From contig NZ_FORR01000010.1 of assembly GCF_900114055.1 (NCBI RefSeq), forward strand, positions 62,001 through 126,000: a stretch of DNA of 64,000 nucleotides. The letters are read 5' to 3'. The first letter of the stretch is position 1; each line of letters starts with the position of its first letter. The notes below the pieces were generated by a model. It was not told the DNA's origin, made no database searches, and saw nothing but the letters and a program-made list of their open reading frames with translations. Origin of the DNA: Thermoflavimicrobium dichotomicum. GTDB lineage: Bacteria > Bacillota > Bacilli > Thermoactinomycetales > Thermoactinomycetaceae. This document shows positions 7,533-16,548 of the stretch, one piece after another. The translations under genes and the position numbers were made by a program.

Positions 7533-8924
7533 ATGGCTAAAGCAAGTGAACAAGCATTATTTAAACAGGAAAATGTATTGGAAAGAAAGTTATCAGATCG
7601 ACAACTCATGATGGTCGGATTGGGAACAGCCATTGGGACTGGGCTGTTTATGGGTTCAGGGTTGGTTATCCACCATGCTGGACCCAGTGCTGTCATTAGT
7701 TATGCAATTGCGGCCGTGATCACTTTTCTGATGATGGTTTGCCTGGCAGAAATGACAGCAAAACATCCTACAGCGGGCTCGTTTGGTAGCTATGCTGAAG
7801 TTTATATTGGCCCGTGGGCAGGGTATGTGCTTCGTTGGAACTATTGGGCTGTAAATGTGGTCGTACTGGGGGGCGAAGTGATGGCGGTCGCTTTATATAT
7901 GGGTTACTGGTTTCCAGCTGTTCCCCAGTGGTTTTGGATTGTGGCCTTTTCTTTATTGGTTATCTGTTTGAATGCACGTTCGGTACGCTATTTCGGAGCA
8001 TTGGAATATGGATTTTCACTCATCAAGGTAATCGCCATTGTGGCTTTTATTTTATTGGGAGCCGCACAAATTTTTGGGATCGGGACGGAAGCAGTCGGTT
8101 TCAGGCATGTAGTAGCCCATGGTGGTTGGATGCCAAATGGTTGGCAAGGCATCTGGTTTGGAACCGTTGTGGCGATGTTCAGTTTTCTTGGATCTGAAAT
8201 TATCGCTGTGACGGCGGGAGAAAGTCAAAATCCGGAACGATCGGTCCCCCGAGCGATGCGATTGGCCGTGTGGCGTCTGATATTGTTTTATGTATTGGCG
8301 ATTGCGGTCATGATTACCTTGATTCCATGGAATCAATCAGGAGCGGAAAAAATTACACAAAGTCCGTTTGTGAAAGTATTTTCTGCGCTCGGCATTCCTG
8401 GAGCTGATCATTTGATGAATTTTGTGGTATTGATTGCCGCTCTTTCCGCCATGAATGCACAGGTATATGCTTCTACACGCATGATCTTTTCACTGGCCCG
8501 GGCGGGTCATGTTCCTGCTTCGTTGGGCAAACTAAACAAACAAGAGATTCCCATGCGTGCCCTTCTATTATCCAGTACCGGGCTGGTATTGGCTACTGCC
8601 TTAAACCTTGCTTATCCCAACGCTTATGAAGTCTTGGTCGGGTTAACGATTTTTGGCGGTATTTTCGGATGGTTCATGATTTTAATCACCTATCTTCGTT
8701 TTCGGCGCAACGTTGATCCAGCAAGCCTGAGCTATCGGGCTCCTCTTTATCCGTGGGTGCCTGCCATTGGCATTCTGATGTTAGGAGCAGTGCTGGTATC
8801 CTTATGGATGGATCCGACCTGGCGTTTTACATGGACTGTCGGTTTAGTATGGTTGGGACTTCTTCTTCTATCCTATTGTTTTATCTACCGGAAAAAGAAA
8901 AAAGAGTTAATGTCATCTTGTTGA
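7533..8924 (+). CDS. Amino-acid permease of the AAT/APC family (paralogue 2)
   Basis: 463-aa polytopic permease, closely similar to its two neighbours through the whole length (shared ENVLERKL..RQL start, GTAIGTGLFMGSGL motif, AALSAMNAQVYASTRM segment). Start ATG 7533 has AAAGGA eight bases upstream; the GTG at 7494 lacks a site. The more divergent C-terminus (YRKKKKELMSSC) and changes such as VVVLGGEVMAVALY suggest a different substrate. The gene is flanked by inverted R3 repeats and has its own promoter. Confidence 0.87.
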   Translation: MAKASEQALFKQENVLERKLSDRQLMMVGLGTAIGTGLFMGSGLVIHHAGPSAVISYAIAAVITFLMMVCLAEMTAKHPTAGSFGSYAEVYIGPWAGYVLRWNYWAVNVVVLGGEVMAVALYMGYWFPAVPQWFWIVAFSLLVICLNARSVRYFGALEYGFSLIKVIAIVAFILLGAAQIFGIGTEAVGFRHVVAHGGWMPNGWQGIWFGTVVAMFSFLGSEIIAVTAGESQNPERSVPRAMRLAVWRLILFYVLAIAVMITLIPWNQSGAEKITQSPFVKVFSALGIPGADHLMNFVVLIAALSAMNAQVYASTRMIFSLARAGHVPASLGKLNKQEIPMRALLLSSTGLVLATALNLAYPNAYEVLVGLTIFGGIFGWFMILITYLRFRRNVDPASLSYRAPLYPWVPAIGILMLGAVLVSLWMDPTWRFTWTVGLVWLGLLLLSYCFIYRKKKKELMSSC

Positions 8925-8988
8925 AAAAGTGGTTTGTCAACAGACCCTCGACATTATCAGAAGTTCTACAAAGCGGAGAGATGGGTTC

Positions 8989-9082
8989 CTTACGGAGTGA
9001 CTGTGATGGTACAGAAGTCGTCACAGAGGAAGGAACCCATCCGAAGCACGGGAGAAACGTATCCACATTTTTCAGGATACGG
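8989..9082 (+). repeat. Structured repeat R3, copy b
   Basis: Outer stem AGATGGGTTCCTT / AAGGAACCCATC (12 bp) encloses ACGGAGTGAC...GTCAC with loop TGTGATGGTACAGAAGTC. It is followed by a CCG-AAGCA-CGG mini-hairpin, GAGAAACG, and a terminal CGTATCC/GGATACG hairpin (9058-9081). Compared with copy c the outer stem keeps pairing while its bases differ. Just upstream, TTTGTCAACAGACCCTC (8934-8950) resembles the R1/R2 end plus linker. Confidence 0.75.
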
Positions 9083-9135
9083 TAGCTTCAGTTAAATGCA
9101 AACAAAATAGTCGTGGATCCAGTTGAGATGAGATA

Positions 9136-10578
9136 ATGGAAAGGGGGCAGCACAATTTTCCTGTAATTGTGCAGAAGAAAATGAAGGAGAAACAAAACAA
9201 CTTGTTTGATCGAGAAAATGTTTTGGAACGAAAGCTGACTGCACGGCAATTGACGATGGTGGCGATCGGATCGGCAATAGGAACCGGTTTGTTTATGGGA
9301 TCTGGCCTGGTCATTAGCTACGCAGGGCCTGGTGCGATTATCAGCTATGCGGTTGCTGCGCTGATTGCGTTTATGATGTTGATGTGCCTGGCCGAAATGA
9401 CAGTGCAACATCCTACAGCTGGTTCATTCGGGACCCATGCAGAAAAATATTTGGGTGGATGGGCCGGATATCTGATGCGTTGGAGTTATTGGATGATCAA
9501 TGTGTTAGCCATTGGAAGTGAAGTGACTGCCGTTGCCCTGTATATGAATTATTGGTTGCCAAATGTACCCGGTTGGGTCTGGATTTTGCTATTTTCCCTG
9601 GTCATTATTTATTTTAACACGCGCTCTGTTCATTATTTCGGTACGCTCGAATATTGGTTTTCCATGATCAAAGTGACAGCGATTCTCGGATTTATCTTAT
9701 TGGGAACAGCTATCATCTTTGGAATTGGAACCAAACCGGTCGGATTCTCCCATTATTTCAACCACGGAGGATTTCTTCCTCATGGTTGGATCGGAATCTG
9801 GTTGGGGATCGGGATGGCCAGTTTCAGCTACTTCGGATCTGAACTTATCGCCGTCACCGCAGGGGAGAGTCAAGAACCAACAAGGATCATTCCGAAAACC
9901 ATGCGTCTAACGGCATTTCGTTTGATTCTGTTTTATGTTTTATCGATGGTTGTAATGCTGGCGATCATTCCCTGGGATCAATCAGGGACCAAAGAAGTGG
10001 TTCAGAGCCCGTTTGTAAAAGTGTTTTCTTATTTGGGTATTCCTGCTGCAGATCATATCATGAACTTTGTTTTATTGATTGCCGCTCTGTCGGCAATGAA
10101 TGCTCAGGTCTATGGTGCCACACGCATGCTATTTTCCCTATCCCGTGGTGGCTATGCACCAGCGGTATTGGGCAAATTGAATGACCAGCAAATTCCTGTT
10201 TATGCCCTGCTTCTCTCCTCTGTGGGATTATTTATTGCCATTGTGCTGAATCTGTTTGTTCCGGATGCCTATAATATTTTGTTTGGTATCGTGATTTTCG
10301 GCGGTTTGTTTGTATGGAGCATGATTTTTGTCACATACTTTGCGTTTAAAAAGCAAAATAGACAGCAACAGCTTGCCTACCAAGCTCCTTTCTATCCACT
10401 TACTCCTGCCTTGGGACTCATTTTGATGGTCGGTGTTTGGGTCACTCTTCTCTTTACACCGGAATGGCGATTTATCTGGTATGTGGGAGTGAGTTGGTTT
10501 GTGTTGATTTCCGCCCTTTATTACTTTATATACAGAAAGAAACAGAAGGGATGGACAGAAGAAGAATCTGTTGCTTAA
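9136..10578 (+). CDS. Amino-acid permease of the AAT/APC family (paralogue 3)
   Basis: Third tandem permease, 465-480 aa, with the same architecture (IGSAIGTGLFMGSGL, AEMTVQHPTAGSFGTHAE, about 12 helices). The start is uncertain: ATG 9136 gives 480 aa, but alignment with the paralogues favours ATG 9181 (MKEKQNNLF). A 7-bp hairpin CACAATT/AATTGTG at 9153-9173 lies between the two and would be leader if 9181 is used. It is more like paralogue 1 than 2 in the EYWFS(F/M)(V/I)KVTA region. It ends in a good terminator. The substrate is unknown. Confidence 0.86.
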   Translation: MERGQHNFPVIVQKKMKEKQNNLFDRENVLERKLTARQLTMVAIGSAIGTGLFMGSGLVISYAGPGAIISYAVAALIAFMMLMCLAEMTVQHPTAGSFGTHAEKYLGGWAGYLMRWSYWMINVLAIGSEVTAVALYMNYWLPNVPGWVWILLFSLVIIYFNTRSVHYFGTLEYWFSMIKVTAILGFILLGTAIIFGIGTKPVGFSHYFNHGGFLPHGWIGIWLGIGMASFSYFGSELIAVTAGESQEPTRIIPKTMRLTAFRLILFYVLSMVVMLAIIPWDQSGTKEVVQSPFVKVFSYLGIPAADHIMNFVLLIAALSAMNAQVYGATRMLFSLSRGGYAPAVLGKLNDQQIPVYALLLSSVGLFIAIVLNLFVPDAYNILFGIVIFGGLFVWSMIFVTYFAFKKQNRQQQLAYQAPFYPLTPALGLILMVGVWVTLLFTPEWRFIWYVGVSWFVLISALYYFIYRKKQKGWTEEESVA

Positions 10579-10594
10579 AGAAGATGAATTCATT

Positions 10595-10636
10595 GCTCTG
10601 CATGCGATATTTCGTCGACATGTAGAGCTTTTTTAT
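10595..10636 (+). terminator. Terminator after permease 3
   Basis: GCTCTGCATG / CATGTAGAGC stem followed by TTTTTTATTT. Confidence 0.75.
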
Positions 10637-10741
10637 TTGATTGTATGTATGAATTCCTTTCAGCCCATTCTATAGATGAAAACATGTTTGATAGAAATCA
10701 GGTGATAAGGATTTTCAAATTATATTAACTACAAACTAGTA

Positions 10742-10770
10742 TTGACTTTAATCTAAGTACATGTTATCTT
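10742..10770 (+). promoter_or_regulatory. Promoter of the peroxiredoxin gene
   Basis: TTGACT, a 17-base spacer, then TATCTT: a near-consensus SigA promoter about 110 bases before the start codon. No convincing PerR box is seen. Confidence 0.65.
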
Positions 10771-10879
10771 ATTCTTGTCAAAAGCAAAACGCCTGTTTAC
10801 GAAAATCCCAGATTGGGAAAAGTAAACATGGCTACATACATTATTGACTCTCGTGATTACAAACAAGGAGGAATGGATC

Positions 10880-11416
10880 ATGTCCAACCTAGTAGGTAAA
10901 CCAGCTCCAGATTTTGAATTGGAAAGTACAAAAAACTTGGAAACCTTAAATGAAAACGTAAAACTGTCTGATTACAAAGGTAAATGGCTCGTTCTCTTCT
11001 TCTATCCAATGGACTTTACCTTTGTTTGCCCAACCGAAATCACTGCATTCAGCGATAACTATCATGAGTTCCAAGCACTCAACTGTGAAATCCTGGGTGT
11101 AAGCACGGACAACAAATATGTGCATCGTGCATGGATCAACACCCCACGTTCTGAAAACGGTTTGGGAGAACTGAACTACCCACTAGGTGCTGACACTAAC
11201 CATAAAGTAAGCCGTGACTACGGTGTATTAATTGAAGAAAAAGGTATCGCAAAACGTGGTCTGTTCATCATCGATCCAGAAGGTATCGTTCGTTATCAAG
11301 TAGTAACAGACCTCGACGTAGGTCGTAGCGTAGATGAAACCCTACGTGTACTTCAAGCTCTGCAAAGCGGTGGCCGTTGCCCGGCTAACTGGAAACCAGG
11401 TCAAAAACACGTTTAA
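10880..11416 (+). CDS. 2-Cys peroxiredoxin (AhpC/Prx1 type)
   Basis: Thiol peroxidase that reduces hydrogen peroxide and alkyl hydroperoxides in the cytoplasm. The peroxidatic Cys is in [10 protein letters not shown] near residue 50 and the resolving Cys in GGRCPANW near the C-terminus, the typical two-Cys arrangement. It has 178 aa. ATG 10880 has AAGGAGG eight bases upstream; the longer frame from TTG 10844 includes that ribosome site and is rejected. It is monocistronic, with a strong promoter and a terminator. No AhpF-like reductase is adjacent, so thioredoxin is the likely donor. Confidence 0.92.
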   Translation: MSNLVGKPAPDFELESTKNLETLNENVKLSDYKGKWLVLFFYPMDFTFVCPTEITAFSDNYHEFQALNCEILGVSTDNKYVHRAWINTPRSENGLGELNYPLGADTNHKVSRDYGVLIEEKGIAKRGLFIIDPEGIVRYQVVTDLDVGRSVDETLRVLQALQSGGRCPANWKPGQKHV

Positions 11417-11424
11417 TGATGAGA

Positions 11425-11456
11425 AAGGACCTAACATTTAGGTTAGGTCCTTTTTC
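11425..11456 (+). terminator. Terminator after peroxiredoxin
   Basis: AGGACCTAAC / GTTAGGTCCT perfect 10-bp stem followed by TTTTTC. Confidence 0.85.
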
Positions 11457-11482
11457 AAACGGATATAAGGAGGCGTGGGATC

Positions 11483-11935
11483 ATGGCTTTGCGTTTGCGT
11501 ACTGAAATGCCCGAATTAAAAGGAATTACAGAATGGGTGAATGGTGAAGTCACAAAAGAAGACTTAAAAGGAAAGCCTGTTCTGGTTCACTTTTGGTCCA
11601 TTAGCTGCCATATGTGTAAAGCGAGCTTGCCGGATGTGAATAAAATCAGGGAAGAATATCCACAATTGGCTGTTGTGGGAATCCATATGCCACGTTCGGA
11701 GAAAGATTTGGAGATTGAGCCGGTCAAGGAAACCATTGAAAAATATGAATTGAAACACCCGCAAGGAATTGACAATACGCACAGTGTAGTTGATGCTTTT
11801 GAAAACGAATATGTACCTGCGTTTTATCTGTTTGATCCAGAAGGAAAATTAAGACATCGCTCAGCTGGCGAAAAAGCCTTGTCCATGTTAAAAGCACCTT
11901 TGGAGCGGGTTATGGCTGAAGTAAACCAAGCGTAA
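11483..11935 (+). CDS. Cytoplasmic thioredoxin-like redoxin (TlpA/ResA-type fold)
   Basis: 150-aa thioredoxin-fold protein with active site CHMC in HFWSISCHMCKASLP near residue 42, and a cis-Pro in EYVPAFYLFD near 118. It lacks a signal peptide or anchor, so it acts in the cytoplasm, unlike ResA or StoA. Ribosome site TAAGGAGG precedes ATG 11483. It lies 15 bases upstream of gcvH; a thioredoxin-like gene near gcvH is also found in Bacillus (yusE region). It may serve as thiol donor for the peroxiredoxin just upstream, which is inference. Confidence 0.85.
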   Translation: MALRLRTEMPELKGITEWVNGEVTKEDLKGKPVLVHFWSISCHMCKASLPDVNKIREEYPQLAVVGIHMPRSEKDLEIEPVKETIEKYELKHPQGIDNTHSVVDAFENEYVPAFYLFDPEGKLRHRSAGEKALSMLKAPLERVMAEVNQA

Positions 11936-11950
11936 TCTGGAGGGAACAAA

Positions 11951-12334
11951 ATGAATTTGCCTAAGGAACTAAGATATTCTGTAGAGCATGAGTGGGTAAG
12001 AACTGAAGGAAATAAAGCCATCATTGGTATTACGGACTTTGCCCAATCCGAGCTGGGAGATATCGTATTTGTTGAATTGCCAGAGGTGGGTACGGAAGTA
12101 TCGGCTGGCGAGCCATTTGGTAGTGTAGAATCCGTAAAAACGGTTTCTGAGCTTTATGCGCCAGTAAGTGGAAAAGTAGTGGAAGTAAACAGTGCTCTAG
12201 AAGAGTCCCCGGAAAATGTCAATGAATCTCCTTATGAAGATGGCTGGATGATTGTAGTTGAAATGTCAGATGAATCAGAGCTCGATAAACTGTTGACTGC
12301 TGAAGGATATGCAAAAACCATTGAACAAGAGTAA
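11951..12334 (+). CDS. gcvH: Glycine cleavage system H protein
   Basis: Lipoyl carrier protein of glycine cleavage, 127 aa. The lipoylated Lys lies in [18 protein letters not shown] near residue 63. The fold signature is complete from RYSVEHEWV to the C-terminal WMIVVEMS segment. No other gcv gene is present here; in Bacillales gcvH is often separate and also acts as the lipoyl relay for E2 subunits, which would link it to pdhC in this window. GGAGGG precedes ATG 11951. A terminator follows. Confidence 0.95.
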   Translation: MNLPKELRYSVEHEWVRTEGNKAIIGITDFAQSELGDIVFVELPEVGTEVSAGEPFGSVESVKTVSELYAPVSGKVVEVNSALEESPENVNESPYEDGWMIVVEMSDESELDKLLTAEGYAKTIEQE

Positions 12335-12346
12335 GATGGTTTGGTA

Positions 12347-12387
12347 AATCCCCTGTTTCCCAATAAGTGGATCAGGGGATTTTGTCG
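12347..12387 (+). terminator. Terminator after gcvH
   Basis: AATCCCCTG / CAGGGGATT stem, then TTGTCGTTTT. Confidence 0.75.
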
Positions 12388-12507
12388 TTTTGAGGTTTAA
12401 ATTGACGAAAGAAGTGGTAAATAATCAATACTTAACTAAAGAACTTGTATCGTTTTTCGCTTAATGTTTTTCTTTTATATGGGGATGGGAAGAGGAGGGA
12501 AAATGCT

Positions 12508-12930
12508 ATGAGTTTCTGCTGTGGAGCCAGTATGATCGGTGTGGTAGGTACATGGAATCATCAGTATGTAAAAGTCCATCATGTCCCGTTGCTTTGTTGC
12601 CCGGTTTGTCAGAATGTGATCGTACATCCAGCTGTGAAGGAAGAATTTGACCTGGTTGTGGAATACGCACAAGAGGACCAAGTAAAGGAAATAACCCTCC
12701 GCGAATCGGTTACCCCTGAAATGATTGATGAATGGAAAGAAATTTGCGTAAGTTTCCAGGACGATGATTCGGAAAGAGTAATACGTGAGCAAATTGACCA
12801 TTCTTTGGATTTATTGAGTATAGCAAAGCAACTAGAGGATCAATCATGGGAGGAAGATTTGAAAAATCGTTTGCGTGTACTCAGCTTACGCTTACGGAAA
12901 TTGGAAGAAAACAAGGAAAGTAGTAAATAA
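12508..12930 (+). CDS. Uncharacterised protein with a CxxC knuckle
   Basis: Hypothetical cytoplasmic protein of 140 aa that I do not recognise. The N-terminal part has MSFCCGAS and, near residue 30, PLLCCPVCQN, so a small zinc-ribbon-like site is possible. The rest is acidic and helical, with a charged C-terminal coil (LRLRKLEENKE). ATG 12508 has AGAGGAGGG nine bases upstream; the frame extends to 12445 without a site. It is followed by its own terminator. Confidence 0.75.
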   Translation: MSFCCGASMIGVVGTWNHQYVKVHHVPLLCCPVCQNVIVHPAVKEEFDLVVEYAQEDQVKEITLRESVTPEMIDEWKEICVSFQDDDSERVIREQIDHSLDLLSIAKQLEDQSWEEDLKNRLRVLSLRLRKLEENKESSK

Positions 12931-12945
12931 ATAGGATTGGCAACG

Positions 12946-12977
12946 AACCAGTTCGAGGACTCGAGCTGGTTTTTTTA
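12946..12977 (+). terminator. Terminator after the CxxC protein
   Basis: AACCAGTTCGA / TCGAGCTGGTT stem followed by TTTTTT. Confidence 0.8.
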
Positions 12978-13046
12978 GTGGCAGGGTGAATGAAGAATCC
13001 TGGTGGATGAAAAACTATGTACAAAAAATATTGGAGAGAAAACCTT

Positions 13047-13475
13047 ATGATTCAGGACTATATTTCTGAAGAGCTCATTCAATTGGATATACAGGCGGAG
13101 ATGAGAGAAGAAATCATTGACCGATTGGCTGAACTCATGGAGAAAAAGGAAGTAATGGCGGAATGTGAAGATTTTTTATCCCATGTGTTTGAGCGTGAGA
13201 GAAATGGTACCACAGCCATTGGTTCAGAAATAGCCATACCGCACGGGGCATCCAAGGAGGTTCAAACCCCCGCTATTGCATTTGCGCGTCTTACTCGCCC
13301 AATATATTGGGATAACGGTCAGCCTGTCTCCCATGTTTTTTTGGTAGCAGCACCCGAAGGAAAAGAGCGGGATCTCTATGCATCACTGAAAGAACGGTTA
13401 CAGGATCAACAGGCACAGGAGCTGCTGAAAAGCGCAAAAACACCACAAGAAATTGTGTCAGCTTTGCAAGCTTAG
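13047..13475 (+). CDS. Orphan PTS EIIA domain protein (fructose/mannitol type)
   Basis: 142-aa single-domain EIIA of the PTS_EIIA_2 family. The phospho-accepting His lies in SEIAIPHGAS near residue 66, and the preceding FLSHVFERERNGTTAIG segment is typical. There is no EIIB or EIIC gene nearby, so it is more likely a regulatory or shared component than part of a local sugar transporter. ATG 13047 follows GGAGAG. It lies close to pckA (convergent), but a functional link is not shown. Similar stand-alone EIIAs are known in nitrogen-related PTS branches. Confidence 0.82.
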   Translation: MIQDYISEELIQLDIQAEMREEIIDRLAELMEKKEVMAECEDFLSHVFERERNGTTAIGSEIAIPHGASKEVQTPAIAFARLTRPIYWDNGQPVSHVFLVAAPEGKERDLYASLKERLQDQQAQELLKSAKTPQEIVSALQA

Positions 13476-13540
13476 AAATGGTATCTGGCTACAAAATTCG
13501 TTTGAACGATAGTGAGTCCATCATGACCAAATGATCACGA

Positions 13541-13592
13541 ATGAAATAAAAACACTAAATAACCCCTGATCCATAACTGGGGTTATTTAGTG
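13541..13592 (-). terminator. Terminator of pckA (minus strand)
   Basis: CACTAAATAACCCC / GGGGTTATTTAGTG 14-bp stem; on the minus strand it is followed by TTTTTATTTC. Confidence 0.75.
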
Positions 13593-13631
13593 CCTGGTGA
13601 GTTGAGTCATGATTTGAATGAAATCAGATTT

Positions 13632-13670
13632 CATGCCTTGAAGCACACTTGCTTCAAGGCATGGTTTTTT
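13632..13670 (+). terminator. Terminator of the EIIA gene (plus strand)
   Basis: CATGCCTTGAAGCA / TGCTTCAAGGCATG perfect 14-bp stem followed by GTTTTTT. Confidence 0.75.
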
Positions 13671-13672
13671 AG

Positions 13673-15247
13673 TTATTGTTTAGGACCGGCTGCACGAATG
13701 GCTTCAGATACACCTGTGAATTTGTTGAAGTTATCATGGAAACGTTGTGCCAACTCTTTCGCTTTTTGATCATAGGCTTCTTTGTCTTCCCAAGTGTTGC
13801 GTGGGTTGAGAATTTCGCTTGGTACATCGGGACATTCGACCGGGATGGAGAGGCCGAAAATTGGATCAGTCGTATATTCCACTTCTTTCAGTTTGCCTTC
13901 GATCGCTGCGCGGACCATCGCACGAGTATAGGTGAGGTTCATCCGCTTACCGATGCCGTAAGGTCCACCGGTCCAGCCTGTGTTCACCAAATAAACAGCC
14001 ACGTCATGCTTCGTAATTTTGTCACCGAGCATTTCAGCATAGACATGAGCTGGACGCGGCAAGAATGGTGCACCAAAGCAGGTGGAGAAGGTGGCTTCCG
14101 GTTCTGTGACACCCCGCTCCGTTCCAGCTAATTTACTGGTATAACCGGACAGGAAATGATACATCGCCTGTTCTGGAGTGAGGCGAGCAATCGGCGGTAA
14201 AACACCAAATGCGTCAGCTGTCAGGAACAGGATGACATTGGGATGTCCAGCCACGCCTGGAATAACGGCGTTGGGAATATTATCAACCGGATAGGCAGCC
14301 CGTGTGTTTTCGGTCAGGGAGTTATCATCGTAGTCGGGTTTTCTGTAATCATCCAGCACCACATTTTCCAAAACTGAACCGAAACGGATGGCTTCCCAGA
14401 TTTGAGGTTCTTTTTCCTGGCTCAGGCCGATACATTTTGCATAGCATCCACCTTCAAAGTTAAAGACACCACGATCCGACCAACCATGCTCGTCGTCACC
14501 GATCAAGCGACGGTTTGGATCTGCGGACAAGGTGGTTTTTCCTGTACCGGACAGCCCGAAGAATAGCGCCACATCCCCATCATCGCCAACGTTTGCGGAA
14601 CAATGCATTGGCAGCACATCACGATCTGGCAAGAGATAGTTCATGACACTGAAGATGGACTTTTTCATTTCGCCGGCATAGTGAGTACCAGCGATCACGA
14701 CGACTTTATGTTCAAAGCTGAGGGCGATCAGGGTTTCAGAGCGTGTTCCGTCTTCCTGGGGATCGATTTTGAAGTTTGGAACACAGATTACCGTGAATTC
14801 AGGTTGATGGTTAGCCAGTTCTGCTTGGGTTGGACGAATAAATAACTGATGAACGAATAGATTATGCCAGGCATATTCATTAATCACGCGAATTGGGAGA
14901 CGGTAAGTTTCGTCCGCACCAGCAAAACCATCAAAAACAAACAGCTCTTTATTTTTGAGGTAAGCAAGCAAACGTTGATAAATTTTTTCAAACTTCTCAG
15001 GGGCCATTGGTTGATTGACAGCGCCCCAGTCAATGCTGTCTGCAACCGATTTTTCCTGTACGATATATTTATCTTTTGGAGAGCGACCCGTGAATTTTCC
15101 AGTGGTTGCTCGAAGTGCTCCATTTTTTGCCAAAACAGCTTCATTGCGACGAATCGCTTGTTCCACAAGTTCAGCTACTGACAAGTTGGCGTGGATTTTC
15201 CCTTCCAATCGAATCGAAGGAGAAGCTTCAGTCGTTAACATACTCAT
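13673..15247 (-). CDS. pckA: Phosphoenolpyruvate carboxykinase (ATP)
   Basis: Gluconeogenic enzyme: oxaloacetate plus ATP gives PEP, ADP and CO2. It is about 524 aa. The P-loop [16 protein letters not shown] and the metal/substrate motif GDDEHGW are both intact; [18 protein letters not shown] near the N-terminus is the substrate site. ATG 15247 (MSMLTTE) is preferred because the ATG at 15259 directly abuts AAGG. A 17-bp palindrome about 170 bases upstream matches one in front of acnA, suggesting joint control by the IclR-type regulator encoded at 52395. The promoter may be TTCACC-18-TATATT near 15325-15350. Confidence 0.95.
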   Translation of the reverse strand: MSMLTTEASPSIRLEGKIHANLSVAELVEQAIRRNEAVLAKNGALRATTGKFTGRSPKDKYIVQEKSVADSIDWGAVNQPMAPEKFEKIYQRLLAYLKNKELFVFDGFAGADETYRLPIRVINEYAWHNLFVHQLFIRPTQAELANHQPEFTVICVPNFKIDPQEDGTRSETLIALSFEHKVVVIAGTHYAGEMKKSIFSVMNYLLPDRDVLPMHCSANVGDDGDVALFFGLSGTGKTTLSADPNRRLIGDDEHGWSDRGVFNFEGGCYAKCIGLSQEKEPQIWEAIRFGSVLENVVLDDYRKPDYDDNSLTENTRAAYPVDNIPNAVIPGVAGHPNVILFLTADAFGVLPPIARLTPEQAMYHFLSGYTSKLAGTERGVTEPEATFSTCFGAPFLPRPAHVYAEMLGDKITKHDVAVYLVNTGWTGGPYGIGKRMNLTYTRAMVRAAIEGKLKEVEYTTDPIFGLSIPVECPDVPSEILNPRNTWEDKEAYDQKAKELAQRFHDNFNKFTGVSEAIRAAGPKQ

Positions 15248-15416
15248 GTTTTCATCCATCCTTAAACATGTTATTCAAATCGTGAAATAGAACTTAATGA
15301 TGTGTTTCATATCGGTAAATAATATAACATATTTCGGGGTAATTGGTGAACCATTTATAAGAAAAAAGTATGAAAAAGATTGGTTCTATCATTGTAAAAT
15401 GTTTTGTTGGATATAT

Positions 15417-15433
15417 GTTTCATAATGTGAAAC
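15417..15433. promoter_or_regulatory. Palindromic operator upstream of pckA (acnA-like)
   Basis: GTTTCATAATGTGAAAC, with arms extending to ATGTTTCA/TGAAACAT. It has the same GTTTC-N7-GAAAC design as the site before acnA. An extra half-site TGTTTCAT lies at about 15303-15310. Confidence 0.6.
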
Positions 15434-15563
15434 ATGGAATAGAATGGTTAGATGATGTAAGGTAACATGATACCGAATCCAGAACCACTTACACCCTTAT
15501 TATGGCAATTTGACTTTATATTATATTTAACTTAGTAAATATAGGAATTAAGCCTTTTGTACA

Positions 15564-15592
15564 TTGACATAAATAAAAAATAATGATACCAT
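15564..15592 (+). promoter_or_regulatory. Promoter of the S1-domain gene
   Basis: TTGACA, 17-base spacer, TACCAT; the start codon is 35 bases downstream. Confidence 0.55.
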
Positions 15593-15626
15593 CTTACAGA
15601 ATGAATACCATTTCGGGAGTGTTAGA

Positions 15627-16013
15627 ATGAGTCAGTTAAAAGAAGGGGCTATTGTAACAGGTGAAGTGATCTCGACCAAGCCCTTTGGCGCATTTGTAAA
15701 ACTGGAGTCGGGAGAAACTGGATTAGTTCACATTTCTCAAATTTCTACAAAGTATGTAGAGAAAGTCGAAGATGTTGTTCAAGTAGGTGCAAAGGTGAAA
15801 GCAAAAGTGCTTTCCATTGATGAAAAAGGCAAAATCTCTTTATCAATGAAAGCCTTGAGCGAGGAGAAACCTCCACGTGAACGCAAAGGCGGAGAACGCC
15901 GCGGTGGACGTAGAGGTGCCCCTGCCGATTTCGAAGACATGATGAAAAAATGGCTGAAGAGTAGTGAGGAAAGATTGAGTGCCCTTGCTGCGAAACAGAA
16001 AAGAAATCGTTAA
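15627..16013 (+). CDS. S1-domain RNA-binding protein (YabR-like)
   Basis: 128-aa cytoplasmic RNA-binding protein. Residues 1-72 are an S1 OB-fold (GEVISTKPFGAFVKLESGETGLVHISQIS). A basic Arg/Gly-rich linker follows, then a short helix FEDMMKKWLKSSEERLSAL, the arrangement of Bacillus YabR rather than YugI. CGGGAGTG precedes ATG 15627. It is monocistronic, divergent from pckA. It probably associates with ribosomes or polysomes, as known for the family. Confidence 0.85.
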   Translation: MSQLKEGAIVTGEVISTKPFGAFVKLESGETGLVHISQISTKYVEKVEDVVQVGAKVKAKVLSIDEKGKISLSMKALSEEKPPRERKGGERRGGRRGAPADFEDMMKKWLKSSEERLSALAAKQKRNR

Positions 16014-16195
16014 ATCAAAGATTATGATTTAACGGTGAATATAGATGGCAAAGCTAACAATGGCAAGTTGGATATCGATTTGGCATAATTGACAGCAATC
16101 ATTGGTTATGATTTGATGAATCTTCATCCATTTGCTTTTGTTAGTATAGGTAAGTGCAAGTCTGGATTACTCTTTCTTTCGGTCTGAGTCACCAT

Positions 16196-16225
16196 CGTTG
16201 GCAAATGGTTGCCAACGTTTTTTTA
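16196..16225 (+). terminator. Terminator-like hairpin 1
   Basis: CGTTGGCAA / TTGCCAACG followed by TTTTTTTA. Confidence 0.75.
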
Positions 16226-16253
16226 TGTGCAAACAGAAATATGGATATGACAA

Positions 16254-16293
16254 AAAGCTCTGTTCCTTCTAGATGGGAAACAGAGCTTTTTTA
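16254..16293 (+). terminator. Terminator-like hairpin 2
   Basis: AAGCTCTGTTCC / GGGAAACAGAGCTT followed by a T run; the A run on the other side makes it bidirectional. Confidence 0.7.
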
Positions 16294-16433
16294 GGCTGGC
16301 AAGTTTATTACTCTTCTGCCAGTTTCACCGCGCGATAGAATTCCGCTAAAGCGGATGAAGTTGTTTGGGAGTCGAAATGAAATAATCGGATTGAATGAAT
16401 GATGGGTAAAGCTAACAATATTGCATATGAAGC

Positions 16434-16480
16434 AAAACGAGCTCCGGCCAAGTGGACAGCAACGGAGCTCGTTTTTATTT
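16434..16480. terminator. Terminator-like hairpin 3
   Basis: AAACGAGCTCCG / CGGAGCTCGTTT followed by TTATTT. It is the nearest candidate terminator for an RNA from this gap, and possibly for the amidase gene in the opposite direction. Confidence 0.65.
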
Positions 16481-16548
16481 CACCCTTTGCTATAGCTTAC
16501 TTTTTGATTTGGGGAATAGGATGTTAGACTGTTTCCATTGACCATAAC

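Larger units (their letters stand above)
16014..16548. other. Intergenic region with three strong hairpins
   Basis: This 535-base gap has no ORF worth calling. It holds three terminator-like hairpins and an imperfect repeat, ATGGCAAAGCTAACAAT (about 16045) versus ATGGGTAAAGCTAACAAT (about 16402). One or more small RNAs ending at these hairpins are possible. Confidence 0.4.

Noticed and set aside
10700-10741. PerR box before the peroxiredoxin gene
   Set aside because: Only a loose AT-rich resemblance, with no 7-1-7 dyad.
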